NCBI GenBank assembly: GCA_002494495.1
Contig: DACB01000016.1
Span: 27,794-91,793, forward strand
Source of the DNA: Methanobacterium sp. UBA294
GTDB taxonomy: Archaea; Methanobacteriota; Methanobacteria; Methanobacteriales; Methanobacteriaceae
Length of the DNA stretch: 64,000 bases
Direction: 5' to 3'
Shown here: positions 11,540 to 20,228 of the stretch, piece after piece
Layout of the letters: every line of letters begins with the position of its first letter
Position numbering within the stretch: position 1 is the first letter of the stretch
The notes under the pieces: model-generated
The model's input: the letters and a program-made list of their open reading frames with translations, nothing else
Database searches by the model: none
What the model was told of the DNA's origin: nothing
Made by a program: the position numbers and the translations under genes

Positions 11540-12784
11540 TTAAATATCAGGTCCTGTAATTTCACCAGCTATGGCTGATGAAGCCACCACAGCAGGGTTT
11601 GCCAGATACACCTTTGATTTCGGATCCCCCATTCTTCCTACAAAATTGCGGTTGGTGGATGAGATGCATACCTCCTCTGATCCCAGAACACCCATATGAG
11701 CTCCCAAGCAGGGCCCGCAGCCAGGGTTGCATACAATTGCCCCGGCTTCCAGAAATGTCTCTATGATCCCTTCTTTAAGGGCATCTAAATATATATTTTT
11801 AGATGCAGGGACTACCAGGAACCTTACATCATCATGAACTTTATGACCTTTAAGAACATCTGCAGCTAATCTCAGATCCTCCAGACGGCCGTTGGTACAT
11901 GATCCCAGGAATGCCTGGTTGATTTCAACACCTTCAACCTGGTTGAGTGGATGTATGTTGTCAACGTTATCTGGACAGGCGATCTGTGGTTCTAAGTCGT
12001 CTACTTGGAAATTATATTCTTTTTCATAGGATGCATCCTTATCCGAACGAACCACTTTAAAATCAGATACATTTCTGACTTTTAAGAAATCTAAAACTGC
12101 TTTATTAGGCTCCATTATACCGTTTTTAGCCCCGCTTTCCACTGTCATGTTGCACATGGTCAGGCGGCCAGGCACATCCATGTTTTCTATTACAGAACCA
12201 GTGAATTCCAGTGCATGGTATGTTGCTCCGAATGAGCCTATCTCACCTATTATCTTTAAAATTAAATCCTTGGGTGTTGTGTATCCATGGAGTGCGCCCT
12301 GGACATTTATTTTTATGGTCCGGGGCACCATGAACCAGGTCTGTCCAGTTGCATATATCATGGCCAGATCTGTAGCGCCCATGCCAGTTGCAAAGGCTCC
12401 AAAGGCCCCGTAAGTGCATGTATGGGAATCTGCACCAACAATTACTTCACCAGGTTTAATCAATCCCTGTTCTGGCAGTACCTGGTGACATATGCCCTCA
12501 CCATGGGTGAAGAACTTCTTTATACCCTGTGTTTTTGCGAATTTTCTTGTGATTTTCTGGAACTCTGCAGAGCCAATGTTGTTGGCTGGAACGTTATGAT
12601 CAAAAACAATGACTATCTTATCCGGGTCCCATACCTTATCTGCTATTTTGTTGAAGGTCATAACAGTGGGTGGTGTGGTTCCGTCGTGGCTCATAGCCAG
12701 ATCTATTTTAGTTTCTATAATTTCATCTGGATAAACCTGTTTACTGCCGGATGCATGGGCGAGTATTTTTTCTGTGATGTTCAT
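11540..12784 (-). CDS. hacA: homoaconitase / isopropylmalate dehydratase large subunit
   Basis: A 414-residue aconitase-superfamily [4Fe-4S] hydro-lyase subunit. Seen: MSHDGTTPP, VFDHNVPANN, GADSHTCTYGAFGAFATGMG, and the cluster ligands in GSCTNGR and CNPGCGPC. Sequence alone does not separate LeuC from HacA well. Placement directly downstream of homocitrate synthase (37 bp) favours the homoaconitase that isomerises homocitrate and its longer homologues toward 2-oxosuberate for coenzyme B. The small subunit (HacB) is not in the window and must be encoded elsewhere. Confidence 0.9.
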   Translation of the reverse strand: MNITEKILAHASGSKQVYPDEIIETKIDLAMSHDGTTPPTVMTFNKIADKVWDPDKIVIVFDHNVPANNIGSAEFQKITRKFAKTQGIKKFFTHGEGICHQVLPEQGLIKPGEVIVGADSHTCTYGAFGAFATGMGATDLAMIYATGQTWFMVPRTIKINVQGALHGYTTPKDLILKIIGEIGSFGATYHALEFTGSVIENMDVPGRLTMCNMTVESGAKNGIMEPNKAVLDFLKVRNVSDFKVVRSDKDASYEKEYNFQVDDLEPQIACPDNVDNIHPLNQVEGVEINQAFLGSCTNGRLEDLRLAADVLKGHKVHDDVRFLVVPASKNIYLDALKEGIIETFLEAGAIVCNPGCGPCLGAHMGVLGSEEVCISSTNRNFVGRMGDPKSKVYLANPAVVASSAIAGEITGPDI

Positions 12785-12821
12785 AAATATTCATTCCCTG
12801 TAAAACAGTATTTAATCTGTA

Positions 12822-13997
12822 TTAGATATCCACTGGACCACGAACTGATCTGACTATTTCATTAAACAGTTTATCGTTGATATATTTACCTTTTTCCCGT
12901 TGTACCTTTACCTCTTCTACAATCTTACATAGTTCATCTTTGGAAACATCAATACCACATTCTGTGAGTTTTGCTCTAACAGCACGGCAGCCAGAGTGTT
13001 TTCCCAGGACGATCCTTCTCTGGTGTCCGATTAGCTCGGGTAAGAATGGTTCATATGTAAAGGGTTCCTCTAAAACAGCGTCCACATGTATTCCTGACTC
13101 GTGTCGGAAGACGTTCCTTCCTACTATGGGCTTGTTTTCCGGTATCTTCATGTTTGTGAGATTTTCTACAATGCGGGATAGTTCGTAGAAAATTTTAACG
13201 TTAAATCCTAGATCTACATCGTAGATTAATTTAAGGGCCATAACCAGTTCTTCAAGGGAGGTGTTACCTGCCCGTTCACCAATACCATTGACAGTGGTTG
13301 AAACAGCGTTTGCTCCGGCGAGCAATCCTGCGATTGAATTAGATAATGCCATTCCAAAGTCGTTGTGACAGTGCAGGGCGATACCTGTATTTATTTCTTT
13401 CTTGAGCTCCGAAACCAAGTAATGCATTCCATGGGGACTTATTGCCCCTACAGTATCTGCTATATGCACCCGGTCAGCTCCATATTCTTCCGCTTTCTTA
13501 TATAGTTCCTTCAAAAATCCAAGGTCTGTTCTGGTTGCGTCTTCTGCTGAAAAAGCTACAAATAAACCATGGTCTTTAGCGTATTCTATGGACCTTAAGC
13601 ATATCTTTACAATATCCTCCTGACTCATATTCATCTTATGTTTTATGTGGAGGTCAGAGGTGCCCATGAAGGTAATTATACCGTCCACATCACAGTCTAT
13701 GGCTGTGTCTATATCTTCCTTCTTGGTTCGTGACAGTGCTAGTATCTCGGCGTTTAAGTCCTCATTTACTATGGCCTTTATGGATCTTTTCTCTTCATTA
13801 GAGACAACAGGGAATCCTGCTTCGATCTGATGTATTTTTAGTTCATCAAGTTTTCGGGCAATTTTCACTTTTTCCGGTGTTCTAAGACATACTCCCGGTG
13901 TCTGTTCACCATCTCTTAAAGTGGTGTCGTATACTGTTATGTCATTTGGAAAATTTAATTCAACTGACTTGTTATACGGGCTTACGAAATATTCCAA
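12822..13997 (-). CDS. aksA: homocitrate synthase (coenzyme B pathway)
   Basis: A 391-residue member of the isopropylmalate/homocitrate synthase family. It condenses acetyl-CoA with 2-oxoglutarate, 2-oxoadipate and 2-oxopimelate during chain elongation to 2-oxosuberate. Seen: the TIM-barrel start VYDTTLRDGEQTPGV (catalytic Arg/Asp), the metal ligands HCHNDFG, NGIGERAGN, and the C-terminal HESGIHVDAVL and LGKHSGCRAV. It lacks the long LeuA-type leucine-binding domain, which fits AksA. The TTG start has GGTGGA 6 nt upstream. It is the first gene of the leftward run aksA, hacA, DUF98 gene, fen. Confidence 0.92.
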   Translation of the reverse strand: MEYFVSPYNKSVELNFPNDITVYDTTLRDGEQTPGVCLRTPEKVKIARKLDELKIHQIEAGFPVVSNEEKRSIKAIVNEDLNAEILALSRTKKEDIDTAIDCDVDGIITFMGTSDLHIKHKMNMSQEDIVKICLRSIEYAKDHGLFVAFSAEDATRTDLGFLKELYKKAEEYGADRVHIADTVGAISPHGMHYLVSELKKEINTGIALHCHNDFGMALSNSIAGLLAGANAVSTTVNGIGERAGNTSLEELVMALKLIYDVDLGFNVKIFYELSRIVENLTNMKIPENKPIVGRNVFRHESGIHVDAVLEEPFTYEPFLPELIGHQRRIVLGKHSGCRAVRAKLTECGIDVSKDELCKIVEEVKVQREKGKYINDKLFNEIVRSVRGPVDI

Positions 13998-14207
13998 ATT
14001 AATTCCACCTTACATGTTTTTTAGATTAAATATACGTACCATCATGGTAGCAATGGGAAAATAAATTCATCGTGGTAAGAAAATAAATTCATCATCTTAT
14101 ATAAAAGATTTCTTTTGAATTTTTAATAATGATCTACGTTTAAATAATGATTAACGTTTATTCTTTATGGGGTTTATGTAATAAATTTTTATGGCGAACA
14201 ATAATAA

Positions 14208-14747
14208 TCACTTAAGATCTAATAATTCCAGGTAAGAACGTCTTTCAAAACCCTCTTGGATACCTAATTGCTGATAGATTTCAAATATTTTCTGGAGTAC
14301 AGACTGGTAATCTTCTCCTTCTGAAATGCTCCTTTCAATTTCAACGAAGTTCCCTACATCATAGACTTTATCCAGGGTGATGGTGTAATCTTCATGAGAA
14401 TATATGGTCCTGTCCTTTCTAACAGTACGTACCGGATTAAAATCAAGATTCTCAAGTAATGAAACAGTTCTTTCCCCATCATTCACCACAACTTCAATTT
14501 CTCTACGAGTTTTACTTTCATTATCCAGTTTTGCCCCCTTATATGTTAAAATAAATTTAGATCCATTATCTTCAGGTATCTCCCTTATCCTTAGAGCCTC
14601 ATCTGTCTGGATGTAATTCTTGTGGGGTGCGTTGAAATAGATATCCTTTTGATGTTCGATTTTTCTTTTTCTCGCTCCTATATGGGTTAGTTTAATTTCT
14701 ACTTCATTAAAATCAGTTACATGAGCTTTGACTTCAACTTCTATCAT
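14208..14747 (-). CDS. CYTH-domain protein (class IV adenylate cyclase/ThTPase-like)
   Basis: A 179-residue CYTH-fold protein. The signature ExExK appears as EVEVKAHV at residues 3-10, followed by DIYFNAP, ALRIREI, FILTYKG and RREIEVVV, and the acidic/basic pairs lining the triphosphate tunnel are visible (KDRTIY, ITLDKV, FVEIERS). Members bind metal and triphosphates; archaeal substrates are undefined, so a cyclase label should not be taken literally. It lies 18 bp downstream of the coiled-coil gene, probably cotranscribed. Confidence 0.85.
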   Translation of the reverse strand: MIEVEVKAHVTDFNEVEIKLTHIGARKRKIEHQKDIYFNAPHKNYIQTDEALRIREIPEDNGSKFILTYKGAKLDNESKTRREIEVVVNDGERTVSLLENLDFNPVRTVRKDRTIYSHEDYTITLDKVYDVGNFVEIERSISEGEDYQSVLQKIFEIYQQLGIQEGFERRSYLELLDLK

Positions 14748-14765
14748 GCTAACTTCCTTCCTAGT

Positions 14766-15170
14766 TTATTCTACTTTCATCTGAATGTGGTTTTTAATGT
14801 ATATGCGTGATTCTTCGATCTGTTTGATGTAATCATTAATTAAATTTTCAATGATTTCATAGGCAGCGATATTTGTATCGCGCTCCTTTTTAAGCACTTT
14901 TTTCTTCCGCATGACATCATCAATGGTTTTCTTCTTACCAAATATGCTTTTTTTGTTGATTAAATCATCTGCTTCATGAATCATCCACATATATTCCACT
15001 CTTAAATTTCTAATATCGCTACGTATGTTGAATTTAATCTGATTCAGTACTTTTTCCAGTTCATTCAGTTGACTCATGGTTTCCATGGCATTCTGCAGGG
15101 AAGATATATCAATTTCCATGTCTTCAATACCTATTTCTGCTATTTGCTTGCGGTAAAGTTTAGGGTTCAT
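14766..15170 (-). CDS. small coiled-coil protein, unknown function
   Basis: A 134-residue, highly charged, almost entirely helical protein with heptad-like spacing through residues 25-130 and no Cys, signal peptide or membrane segment. Not recognised. The ATG is only about 25-30 nt from a TATA-like element at 15195-15203, so the mRNA may have almost no leader. It is first in a two-gene unit with the CYTH protein and divergent from TBP. Confidence 0.65.
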   Translation of the reverse strand: MNPKLYRKQIAEIGIEDMEIDISSLQNAMETMSQLNELEKVLNQIKFNIRSDIRNLRVEYMWMIHEADDLINKKSIFGKKKTIDDVMRKKKVLKKERDTNIAAYEIIENLINDYIKQIEESRIYIKNHIQMKVE

Positions 15171-15190
15171 ATTAATATCCCAGCTATCTT

Positions 15191-15290
15191 AGGTTCTTAT
15201 AAATTGTAGAACCTCAATGTAATATAACTTTATATATTATTAGAAAATTCCTAGGTGGAGATGCATCTTTACAACTTGCTTTATATATTA
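15191..15290. promoter_or_regulatory. divergent promoter region of TBP, with inverted repeat
   Basis: AGGTTCT (15191-15197) and AGAACCT (15208-15214) form a perfect 7-bp inverted repeat around a 10-nt spacer; that spacer contains a TATA-like element facing the leftward gene. For TBP there are two near-identical TATA elements, CTTTATATATTA at 15228-15239 and at 15279-15290, and a third weaker one near 15325. AGGTGGAG just before an ATG at 15261 would begin a 17-codon ORF in the leader; I do not claim it as a gene. Confidence 0.5.
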
Positions 15291-15420
15291 ATAAATACAA
15301 ATCTAACAAAATAATCTTATTATCTATATATGTTTATAAAGAACATCTTTTTATTCAAGTAAGCATCTATAGAATTACTATAAATAAAGATTAATAAAGT
15401 AAGCTCTGGAGGATTAGAAT

Positions 15421-15966
15421 ATGACGGATTTAGAAATAAAAGTAGAAAATATTGTATCTTCTGCGACCCTGGGTAAGTCAATTGACTTAAACAGCGTGGC
15501 CCCGGCATTAGAGGGTGTTGAATTTAATCAAGAAAACTTCCCAGGATTGGTTTACAAGCTTAAAGAACCAAAAACCGCAGCATTAATATTTGGTTCAGGT
15601 AAACTGGTATGTACCGGTGCAAAAACAGTGGAAGATTCCAAGAAAGCCATACATATAACAGTAGATCATATGAGAACACTGGATCCTGATATACCCCATG
15701 AATTTGAGATAAAAATCCAGAACATCGTTGCTTCTGCTAACCTGGGTAAAACACTGAACCTGGAATCAGTGGCACTTGATCTGGAAAATACCGAATACGA
15801 ACCTGAACAATTCCCTGGTCTGGTCTACAGATTGAGTGACCCAAAAGTTGTGTTACTTCTCTTTGGTTCAGGAAAAGTTGTTTGTACTGGTGCTAAAACC
15901 TTTGACGATGCTCAACTTGGTGTAGAGAAAACAAAAGAACGCTTAGATGAATTAGGTTTATTTTAA
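15421..15966 (+). CDS. tbp: TATA-box-binding protein
   Basis: A 181-residue general transcription factor that bends the TATA box and recruits TFB and RNA polymerase. The saddle is built from two direct repeats of about 90 residues, both visible: IENIV-type starts (KVENIVSSATLGKSIDL and KIQNIVASANLGKTLNL), then FPGLVYKL / FPGLVYRL, and LIFGSGKLVCTGAK / LLFGSGKVVCTGAK. The SD GGAGG is 7 nt upstream of the ATG. The rather long leader and duplicated TATA elements suggest autoregulation, which is inference. Confidence 0.98.
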   Translation: MTDLEIKVENIVSSATLGKSIDLNSVAPALEGVEFNQENFPGLVYKLKEPKTAALIFGSGKLVCTGAKTVEDSKKAIHITVDHMRTLDPDIPHEFEIKIQNIVASANLGKTLNLESVALDLENTEYEPEQFPGLVYRLSDPKVVLLLFGSGKVVCTGAKTFDDAQLGVEKTKERLDELGLF

Positions 15967-16012
15967 TCCCCCATTTTTCATAATTTAAATACTCATTTGA
16001 ATCGGTGATCTT

Positions 16013-17869
16013 TTGATTAAGCTCATAGCATTTGATTTTGATAACGTACTAGTAGACGGCGAATCCCTTGATGAGATAGCTAAACTGGTAGATTCCGCAG
16101 ACGAAATAACTGAATTAACCAAAAAGGCTATGGAAGGAGAAATAAACTTTGAAACCTCTCTCAAACAAAGAATAAACCTCCTTGAAGGGCTGTCCCTGGG
16201 TGATATAGAGAAAGTGGTTAACAAGATGCCCCTCATGAAAGGTGCAGAGGAAACCATTAAAGAACTCAAAAACCAGGGATATAAATTAGCCACCATCACC
16301 GGTAATTTTGAAATCATAACCAACCGAATAAAGGAATTAGATATCGATTATATTTATTGTAACCAGCTACATAATGAAGATGGAAAACTCACAGGCAAAA
16401 TCAGTGGACCTTTAATAACTGATGGATCAAAAGGTGAAGTGTTACAGGAATTAATGGATCGGTTAGGCCTGAAAGCGGCTGAATGTGCTGCAGTAGGCGA
16501 CGGTGCGAACGACATACCCATGATCGAAAAGGCAGGTCTGGGCATAGCATTCAATGCAAAACCCGCACTGAAGGAAGTAGCTGATATCGTGGTGGAAGAA
16601 AAAGATTTAAAAGAAATATTACCCATTTTAAAAATGGATACTGAAAATAAAATAGAAGGTTCATCTGGTGAGCCTGTTAAAAGTGAAAATATGAATACGA
16701 TTAAAGATGAAGTAGTGCCTGTTAAGGTCGAAGATATTGAACCTGCTAATGAAGAGTCTGTTAAAAAAGATGTTGCAGATTCAGTTAAAGATGAATTAGA
16801 GCCTATTAAGGGCGAAGATATACAACCTGTTAAAGAAAATTCAAGCAAAAAAGAGTATGCAGAAGAACCAGCAGAATCTGATACTGGGCCTGATGAGGAT
16901 CCTGTAGAAACCGCTGAAAATGCAAAACCTACCAAACCTAAGGATGCCGAACATGAAAAAGCTGAAGATACAGCAAAAAAGCAGGATATTACAGATGTAT
17001 CGGCCGTTGAAGAGAAATCAAAACTCAAGGTCAATGAAGATGATGGTAAGAGCTTCAGTAAACTTTTAAATGAGAAAAAAAGCTTGGAGAAAACTTTAAA
17101 AGAATTAACCAGGAATAGAGATAGTTTAAATGATGAAGCAAAAACCCACAAACAGTTAAGGGATGAATTAAACACCAGTATTAAGGAAATTCTGGATAAG
17201 GCTCTGGAACACAGGAAAGAGCGGGATAAGATCAACCAGGAAGTTAAAAAGTATAAGAAGTTAAGGGATGAAACCAACCAAGAGCTCAAGAAACTGGAAT
17301 GGTCATCTGGAAAACGGGACATCATGAAGATTCAGGATGAAATAAAGAACCTGGATAAGACCATAGAAACTAAAGTCCTGGACATACGAAAGGAAAATGA
17401 ACTGGTTAAGAAGGTTACAGACCTCCAGAAGAAGCTTCAAACCATGCAGGAAGATGAAAAAACACAGAAGGAATCTCTTGAACTTAAAGAAAAATCAGAA
17501 TCTTACCACACCAAGGTAATGGAACTTTCAGACCAGGCACAGGAAACTCATGAACAGATGCTCACCTACTTCCAGAAGATCGATGATATAAGAACCAAAG
17601 CCGACGAAGCCCACGCAAAATTCATTGCCACTCGTGAAAAAGCCTCTGCAAAACATGACAATGTAAAAGCTATTCTAAAGGAAATACGAAGTAAAAATAA
17701 AAGCTTGGATAAAGCGAAGGCTAAAGAGCGTAATAAAGAGGACAGGATCACCCACGAGAAAAATCTTCAAGAAAAGGAAAAAGCTGAAGAGATCTACAGG
17801 AAATTCCGTGACGGTAAAAAATTATCAACTGACGAACTGTTACTTCTGCAGAAGCATAACATCGTTTAA
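16013..17869 (+). CDS. serB: SerB-like HAD phosphatase fused to acidic linker and long coiled coil
   Basis: A 618-residue multidomain protein. Residues 1-205 are a phosphoserine-phosphatase-type HAD domain: motif I DFDNVLVD (D8, D10), motif II TITGNF, motif III K in DGSKGEVLQEL, and motif IV VGDGANDIPMI. Usual SerB has DxDST and SGGF, so two positions near the active site differ. Residues 215-340 are an acidic Glu/Lys/Pro linker with repeated VK-type units; 345-590 form a continuous coiled coil resembling stand-alone archaeal coiled-coil proteins (COG1340-like, from memory). A serine-synthesis role is plausible but not certain. TTG start with GGTGA 4 nt upstream. Confidence 0.82.
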   Translation: MIKLIAFDFDNVLVDGESLDEIAKLVDSADEITELTKKAMEGEINFETSLKQRINLLEGLSLGDIEKVVNKMPLMKGAEETIKELKNQGYKLATITGNFEIITNRIKELDIDYIYCNQLHNEDGKLTGKISGPLITDGSKGEVLQELMDRLGLKAAECAAVGDGANDIPMIEKAGLGIAFNAKPALKEVADIVVEEKDLKEILPILKMDTENKIEGSSGEPVKSENMNTIKDEVVPVKVEDIEPANEESVKKDVADSVKDELEPIKGEDIQPVKENSSKKEYAEEPAESDTGPDEDPVETAENAKPTKPKDAEHEKAEDTAKKQDITDVSAVEEKSKLKVNEDDGKSFSKLLNEKKSLEKTLKELTRNRDSLNDEAKTHKQLRDELNTSIKEILDKALEHRKERDKINQEVKKYKKLRDETNQELKKLEWSSGKRDIMKIQDEIKNLDKTIETKVLDIRKENELVKKVTDLQKKLQTMQEDEKTQKESLELKEKSESYHTKVMELSDQAQETHEQMLTYFQKIDDIRTKADEAHAKFIATREKASAKHDNVKAILKEIRSKNKSLDKAKAKERNKEDRITHEKNLQEKEKAEEIYRKFRDGKKLSTDELLLLQKHNIV

Positions 17870-17894
17870 ATCTGCATCATAACATCATCAATAC

Positions 17895-17912
17895 TTTTTT
17901 TTATGATTTTTT
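17895..17912 (+). terminator. oligo-T terminator after serB
   Basis: T8 (17895-17902) and T6 (17907-17912) tracts begin 26 nt after the stop codon. The neighbouring trpY is convergent. Confidence 0.45.
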
Positions 17913-17963
17913 AAAGACCCAAAACCCTCTAATTTTTTTAAATTTTTAATTGAAATCCCTTTA

Positions 17964-18071
17964 TTGATGACCATTTAATGCTTTGTTGATGACCATTTAA
18001 TGCTTTGTTGATGACCATTTAATGCTTTGTTGATGACCATTTATGCTTTGTTGATGACCATCTAATGTTTT
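17964..18071. repeat. 22-bp tandem repeat, five copies
   Basis: The unit TTGATGACCATTTAATGCTT(TG) is repeated head to tail: 17964-17985, 17986-18007 and 18008-18029 are identical; 18030-18050 lacks one A; 18051-18071 is degenerate. It lies in the convergent gap between serB and trpY. No ORF uses it. It looks like a minisatellite formed by slippage. Confidence 0.95.
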
Positions 18072-18122
18072 AATAAATAGATATCTGTTTACTGGTAATT
18101 GATAGAAATCAATCCAACTCGA

Positions 18123-18626
18123 TTAATATATAGAAACCATCTTAACCCCTTCTATCTTTAGAATTTCATTGTAAAGATTTCCTTTGACTTTTTTTTCTGT
18201 GATAATGGTCAAACGGGGATTTTCTTCGAGTTCAGGGTCTCCTGCATGTGCTTGTCTTATGCTAACTTTTTCCCGGGCTATTAGTTCTGTAGCATGTGCC
18301 AGGATTCCGGGGTTACCAGCCTGGGCTTCTATTTCAACTACTCCAAATCCAAGATTTGGTGCTACATTTTTCAAGAATGCACCAGCAGGGTATAGATTGG
18401 TGAAGATGGATTTAAGGTATTCATCTGCAAGTATAACATCGATGGTTGCTTTTATGGTTCTCCGATCAACACCTGCTGCCCGGGCTAAGGCCACGTCACT
18501 GATCTCCACATCTCCGCAGTACACTTTATTGTTTTCATTTACACTGAGCCCCAGTTCCACTACTTTACGGGCCACGCTCATCCTGGCTGGGTATTTTTCA
18601 AACTTATGTTTTATTCTGTTCCACAC
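18123..18626 (-). CDS. trpY: tryptophan-responsive repressor TrpY
   Basis: A 167-residue regulator with an N-terminal helix-turn-helix (about 10-70; ARAAGVDRRTIKATIDVI is the likely recognition region) and a C-terminal ACT-like domain (about 85-167; VVEIEAQAGNPGILAHATEL, LTIITEKKVKGNLYNEILKI) that would bind tryptophan. Matches TrpY of M. thermautotrophicus in architecture and position, divergent from trpE. In that organism TrpY represses its own gene and, with tryptophan, the trp operon. GTG start with GGAGG 6 nt upstream. Confidence 0.92.
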   Translation of the reverse strand: MWNRIKHKFEKYPARMSVARKVVELGLSVNENNKVYCGDVEISDVALARAAGVDRRTIKATIDVILADEYLKSIFTNLYPAGAFLKNVAPNLGFGVVEIEAQAGNPGILAHATELIAREKVSIRQAHAGDPELEENPRLTIITEKKVKGNLYNEILKIEGVKMVSIY

Positions 18627-18697
18627 AATTTTCCTCCGGGATTTTTAATAATTTTTATATCCTGATCATTGAAATCATTTTAATATTAGATCATTGA

Positions 18698-18790
18698 TGT
18701 ATTTTTTATGTGCTTTATAATATAATTATTCATTAATGTATATTTTTGTACACTAAAGCTTTATATAGTACAATCAATATAATGGGGAGT
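18698..18790. promoter_or_regulatory. trpY-trpE control region with TRP-box-like sites
   Basis: The known TrpY target is the TRP box TGTACA. A perfect copy is at 18747-18752. Near matches are TGTATA at 18737-18742, AGTACA at 18767-18772 and TGTATT at 18698-18703. Spacing between the first three is 10 and 20 bp, i.e. the same face of the helix. A TATA element for trpE (TTTATATAG, 18760-18768) lies between the perfect box and the 18767 box; the trpY TATA (reading leftward) is near 18714-18725. Binding here would block both promoters. Confidence 0.72.
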
Positions 18791-18866
18791 AACCAATAGA
18801 CAAACCATGTCTTTAATAGATAGAGCCATGTTTAAAAATTCAGCAAGGTAATTAACATGAAAGGCA

Positions 18867-20228
18867 GTGAATATTTTTGGCGATCTAATTTTAAAAGAGC
18901 CTCAAACCATCAACCTAAAATTAGACTCACCATTTGAACTATTTAAGAATTTATATCACAACAACACCCATGCTTTCCTACTGGAATCAATGGAAAGCGA
19001 CAGTGGGATGGCTCGTTTTTCAGTCCTGGGATTTCAACCATCCGCAATAATAAAAGCCCATGACAATATACTGGAAATAGAAAAAAACAATACAAAAATA
19101 AGCTATTATGTGGAAAATCCCTTTGATGAAATAAAAAAGCTCATATCCACATCCGCTGGTAGAAAAGGATTCAGTGGCGGACTCGTTGGGTACGTTTCCT
19201 ACGAGGCTGTGAAATATTTCGAACCTGTCGAAGTGGCAAAGAGCCCCTATCCTGATTTTGAATTCGGACTATTTTTAGACGGGATAGTGTTTGATAAAAT
19301 TGGTAAACAGTGCTACTACGTTACTCTTGGTGAAGATAAATCCGAGTACATAAAAACAATAGCTAAAGAGGAACATGAAATAGAGGATATCCATTTTGAG
19401 GATGAAGGATATCATTTCTCAAAAGAACAGTATGAAAATATGGTCCTTGAAGCTAAAGAAAAGATTCTCGCTGGAGAAATTTTCCAAAGCGTCATTTCAA
19501 ATGCACGAAAATTCAAGATATCTAAAAATAAGCTCTCATTCTACAGGAAATTAAGGGAGATAAATCCATCACCATACATGTACCACCTTAAACTGGGGGA
19601 GAAGGAAATAATAGGAAGCAGCCCAGAGATGCTGGTACGAGTTGAAAACAATCAGGTAGAGACCTTCCCACTTGCAGGAACCATAAAACGTGGAGCAACT
19701 CCTGAAGAAGATAAAGAATTGGAAAGGGAGCTACTTGCAGATGAAAAAGAACGTGCCGAGCATCTCATGCTGGTAGATCTGGCAAGAAACGATGTGGGAA
19801 AAGTCAGTAACTTCGGATCAGTGAAAGTCACTAATTACATGGGTATAAAGAAATTTTCACATGTACAGCACATATTCAGTAGGGTAATTGGTCAGTTAAG
19901 AAATGATAGAAGTGCAGTTGATGCATTCCAGGCCCTATTTCCTGCAGGAACATTAAGCGGTGCTCCTAAAATAAGAGCCATAGAAATAATCAACCAATTA
20001 GAAGCAGGCATACCCCGCGGACCCTATGGAGGTGCAGTGGGCTATTTCTCACTTAATGGTAACGCTGATTTTGCAATCTCCATCCGGACTATGGTCTGTG
20101 ACAAAGACAACGCCAGTATCCAAGCCGGTGCAGGGGTAGTACATGACTCAATACCAGGAAAAGAATACATTGAAGGTAAAAACAAAGCCAGTGCACTTGT
20201 AGATGCACTCAGAAAGGCGATTTTATGA
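18867..20228 (+). CDS. trpE: anthranilate synthase component I
   Basis: A 453-residue chorismate-utilising subunit; with TrpG it makes anthranilate from chorismate and glutamine. Seen: the tryptophan-binding LLES motif (FLLESMESDSGMARFS, about residues 31-46), FSGGLVGYVSYE, GEIFQSVISNARKF, IGSSPEMLVR, FPLAGTIKRG, DLARNDVGKV, LFPAGTLSGAPKIRA and the terminal GAGVVHDSIPGKEY. It is first in trpEGCFBAD, behind the TRP-box region. The GTG start is chosen because an ATG at 18857 is in another frame; the SD is weak (AAGG). Feedback inhibition by tryptophan is expected from the LLES motif. Confidence 0.95.
   Translation: MNIFGDLILKEPQTINLKLDSPFELFKNLYHNNTHAFLLESMESDSGMARFSVLGFQPSAIIKAHDNILEIEKNNTKISYYVENPFDEIKKLISTSAGRKGFSGGLVGYVSYEAVKYFEPVEVAKSPYPDFEFGLFLDGIVFDKIGKQCYYVTLGEDKSEYIKTIAKEEHEIEDIHFEDEGYHFSKEQYENMVLEAKEKILAGEIFQSVISNARKFKISKNKLSFYRKLREINPSPYMYHLKLGEKEIIGSSPEMLVRVENNQVETFPLAGTIKRGATPEEDKELERELLADEKERAEHLMLVDLARNDVGKVSNFGSVKVTNYMGIKKFSHVQHIFSRVIGQLRNDRSAVDAFQALFPAGTLSGAPKIRAIEIINQLEAGIPRGPYGGAVGYFSLNGNADFAISIRTMVCDKDNASIQAGAGVVHDSIPGKEYIEGKNKASALVDALRKAIL

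Noticed and set aside
11540..12784. Calling the aconitase-like subunit LeuC for leucine synthesis
   Set aside because: Both functions share motifs; adjacency to AksA and absence of leu genes favour HacA, though dual use is not excluded.
16354..17325. A 323-codon frame opposite the SerB coiled coil
   Set aside because: Ser/Leu/Phe-rich reverse reading of Glu/Lys-rich codons; no start signal and no recognisable domain.
17964..18071. Minisatellite units as C/D-box guide RNAs (each contains TGATGA)
   Set aside because: No CTGA D box occurs in the unit, so no kink-turn pair can form.
17964..18071. The tandem repeat as a CRISPR array
   Set aside because: Units are head to tail with no unique spacers and no cas genes nearby.
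18857..18937. A 26-codon ORF with one Trp overlapping the start of trpE, as a possible attenuator leader
   Set aside because: It overlaps trpE in another frame, has a single Trp and no terminator hairpin; TRP boxes and TrpY explain control.
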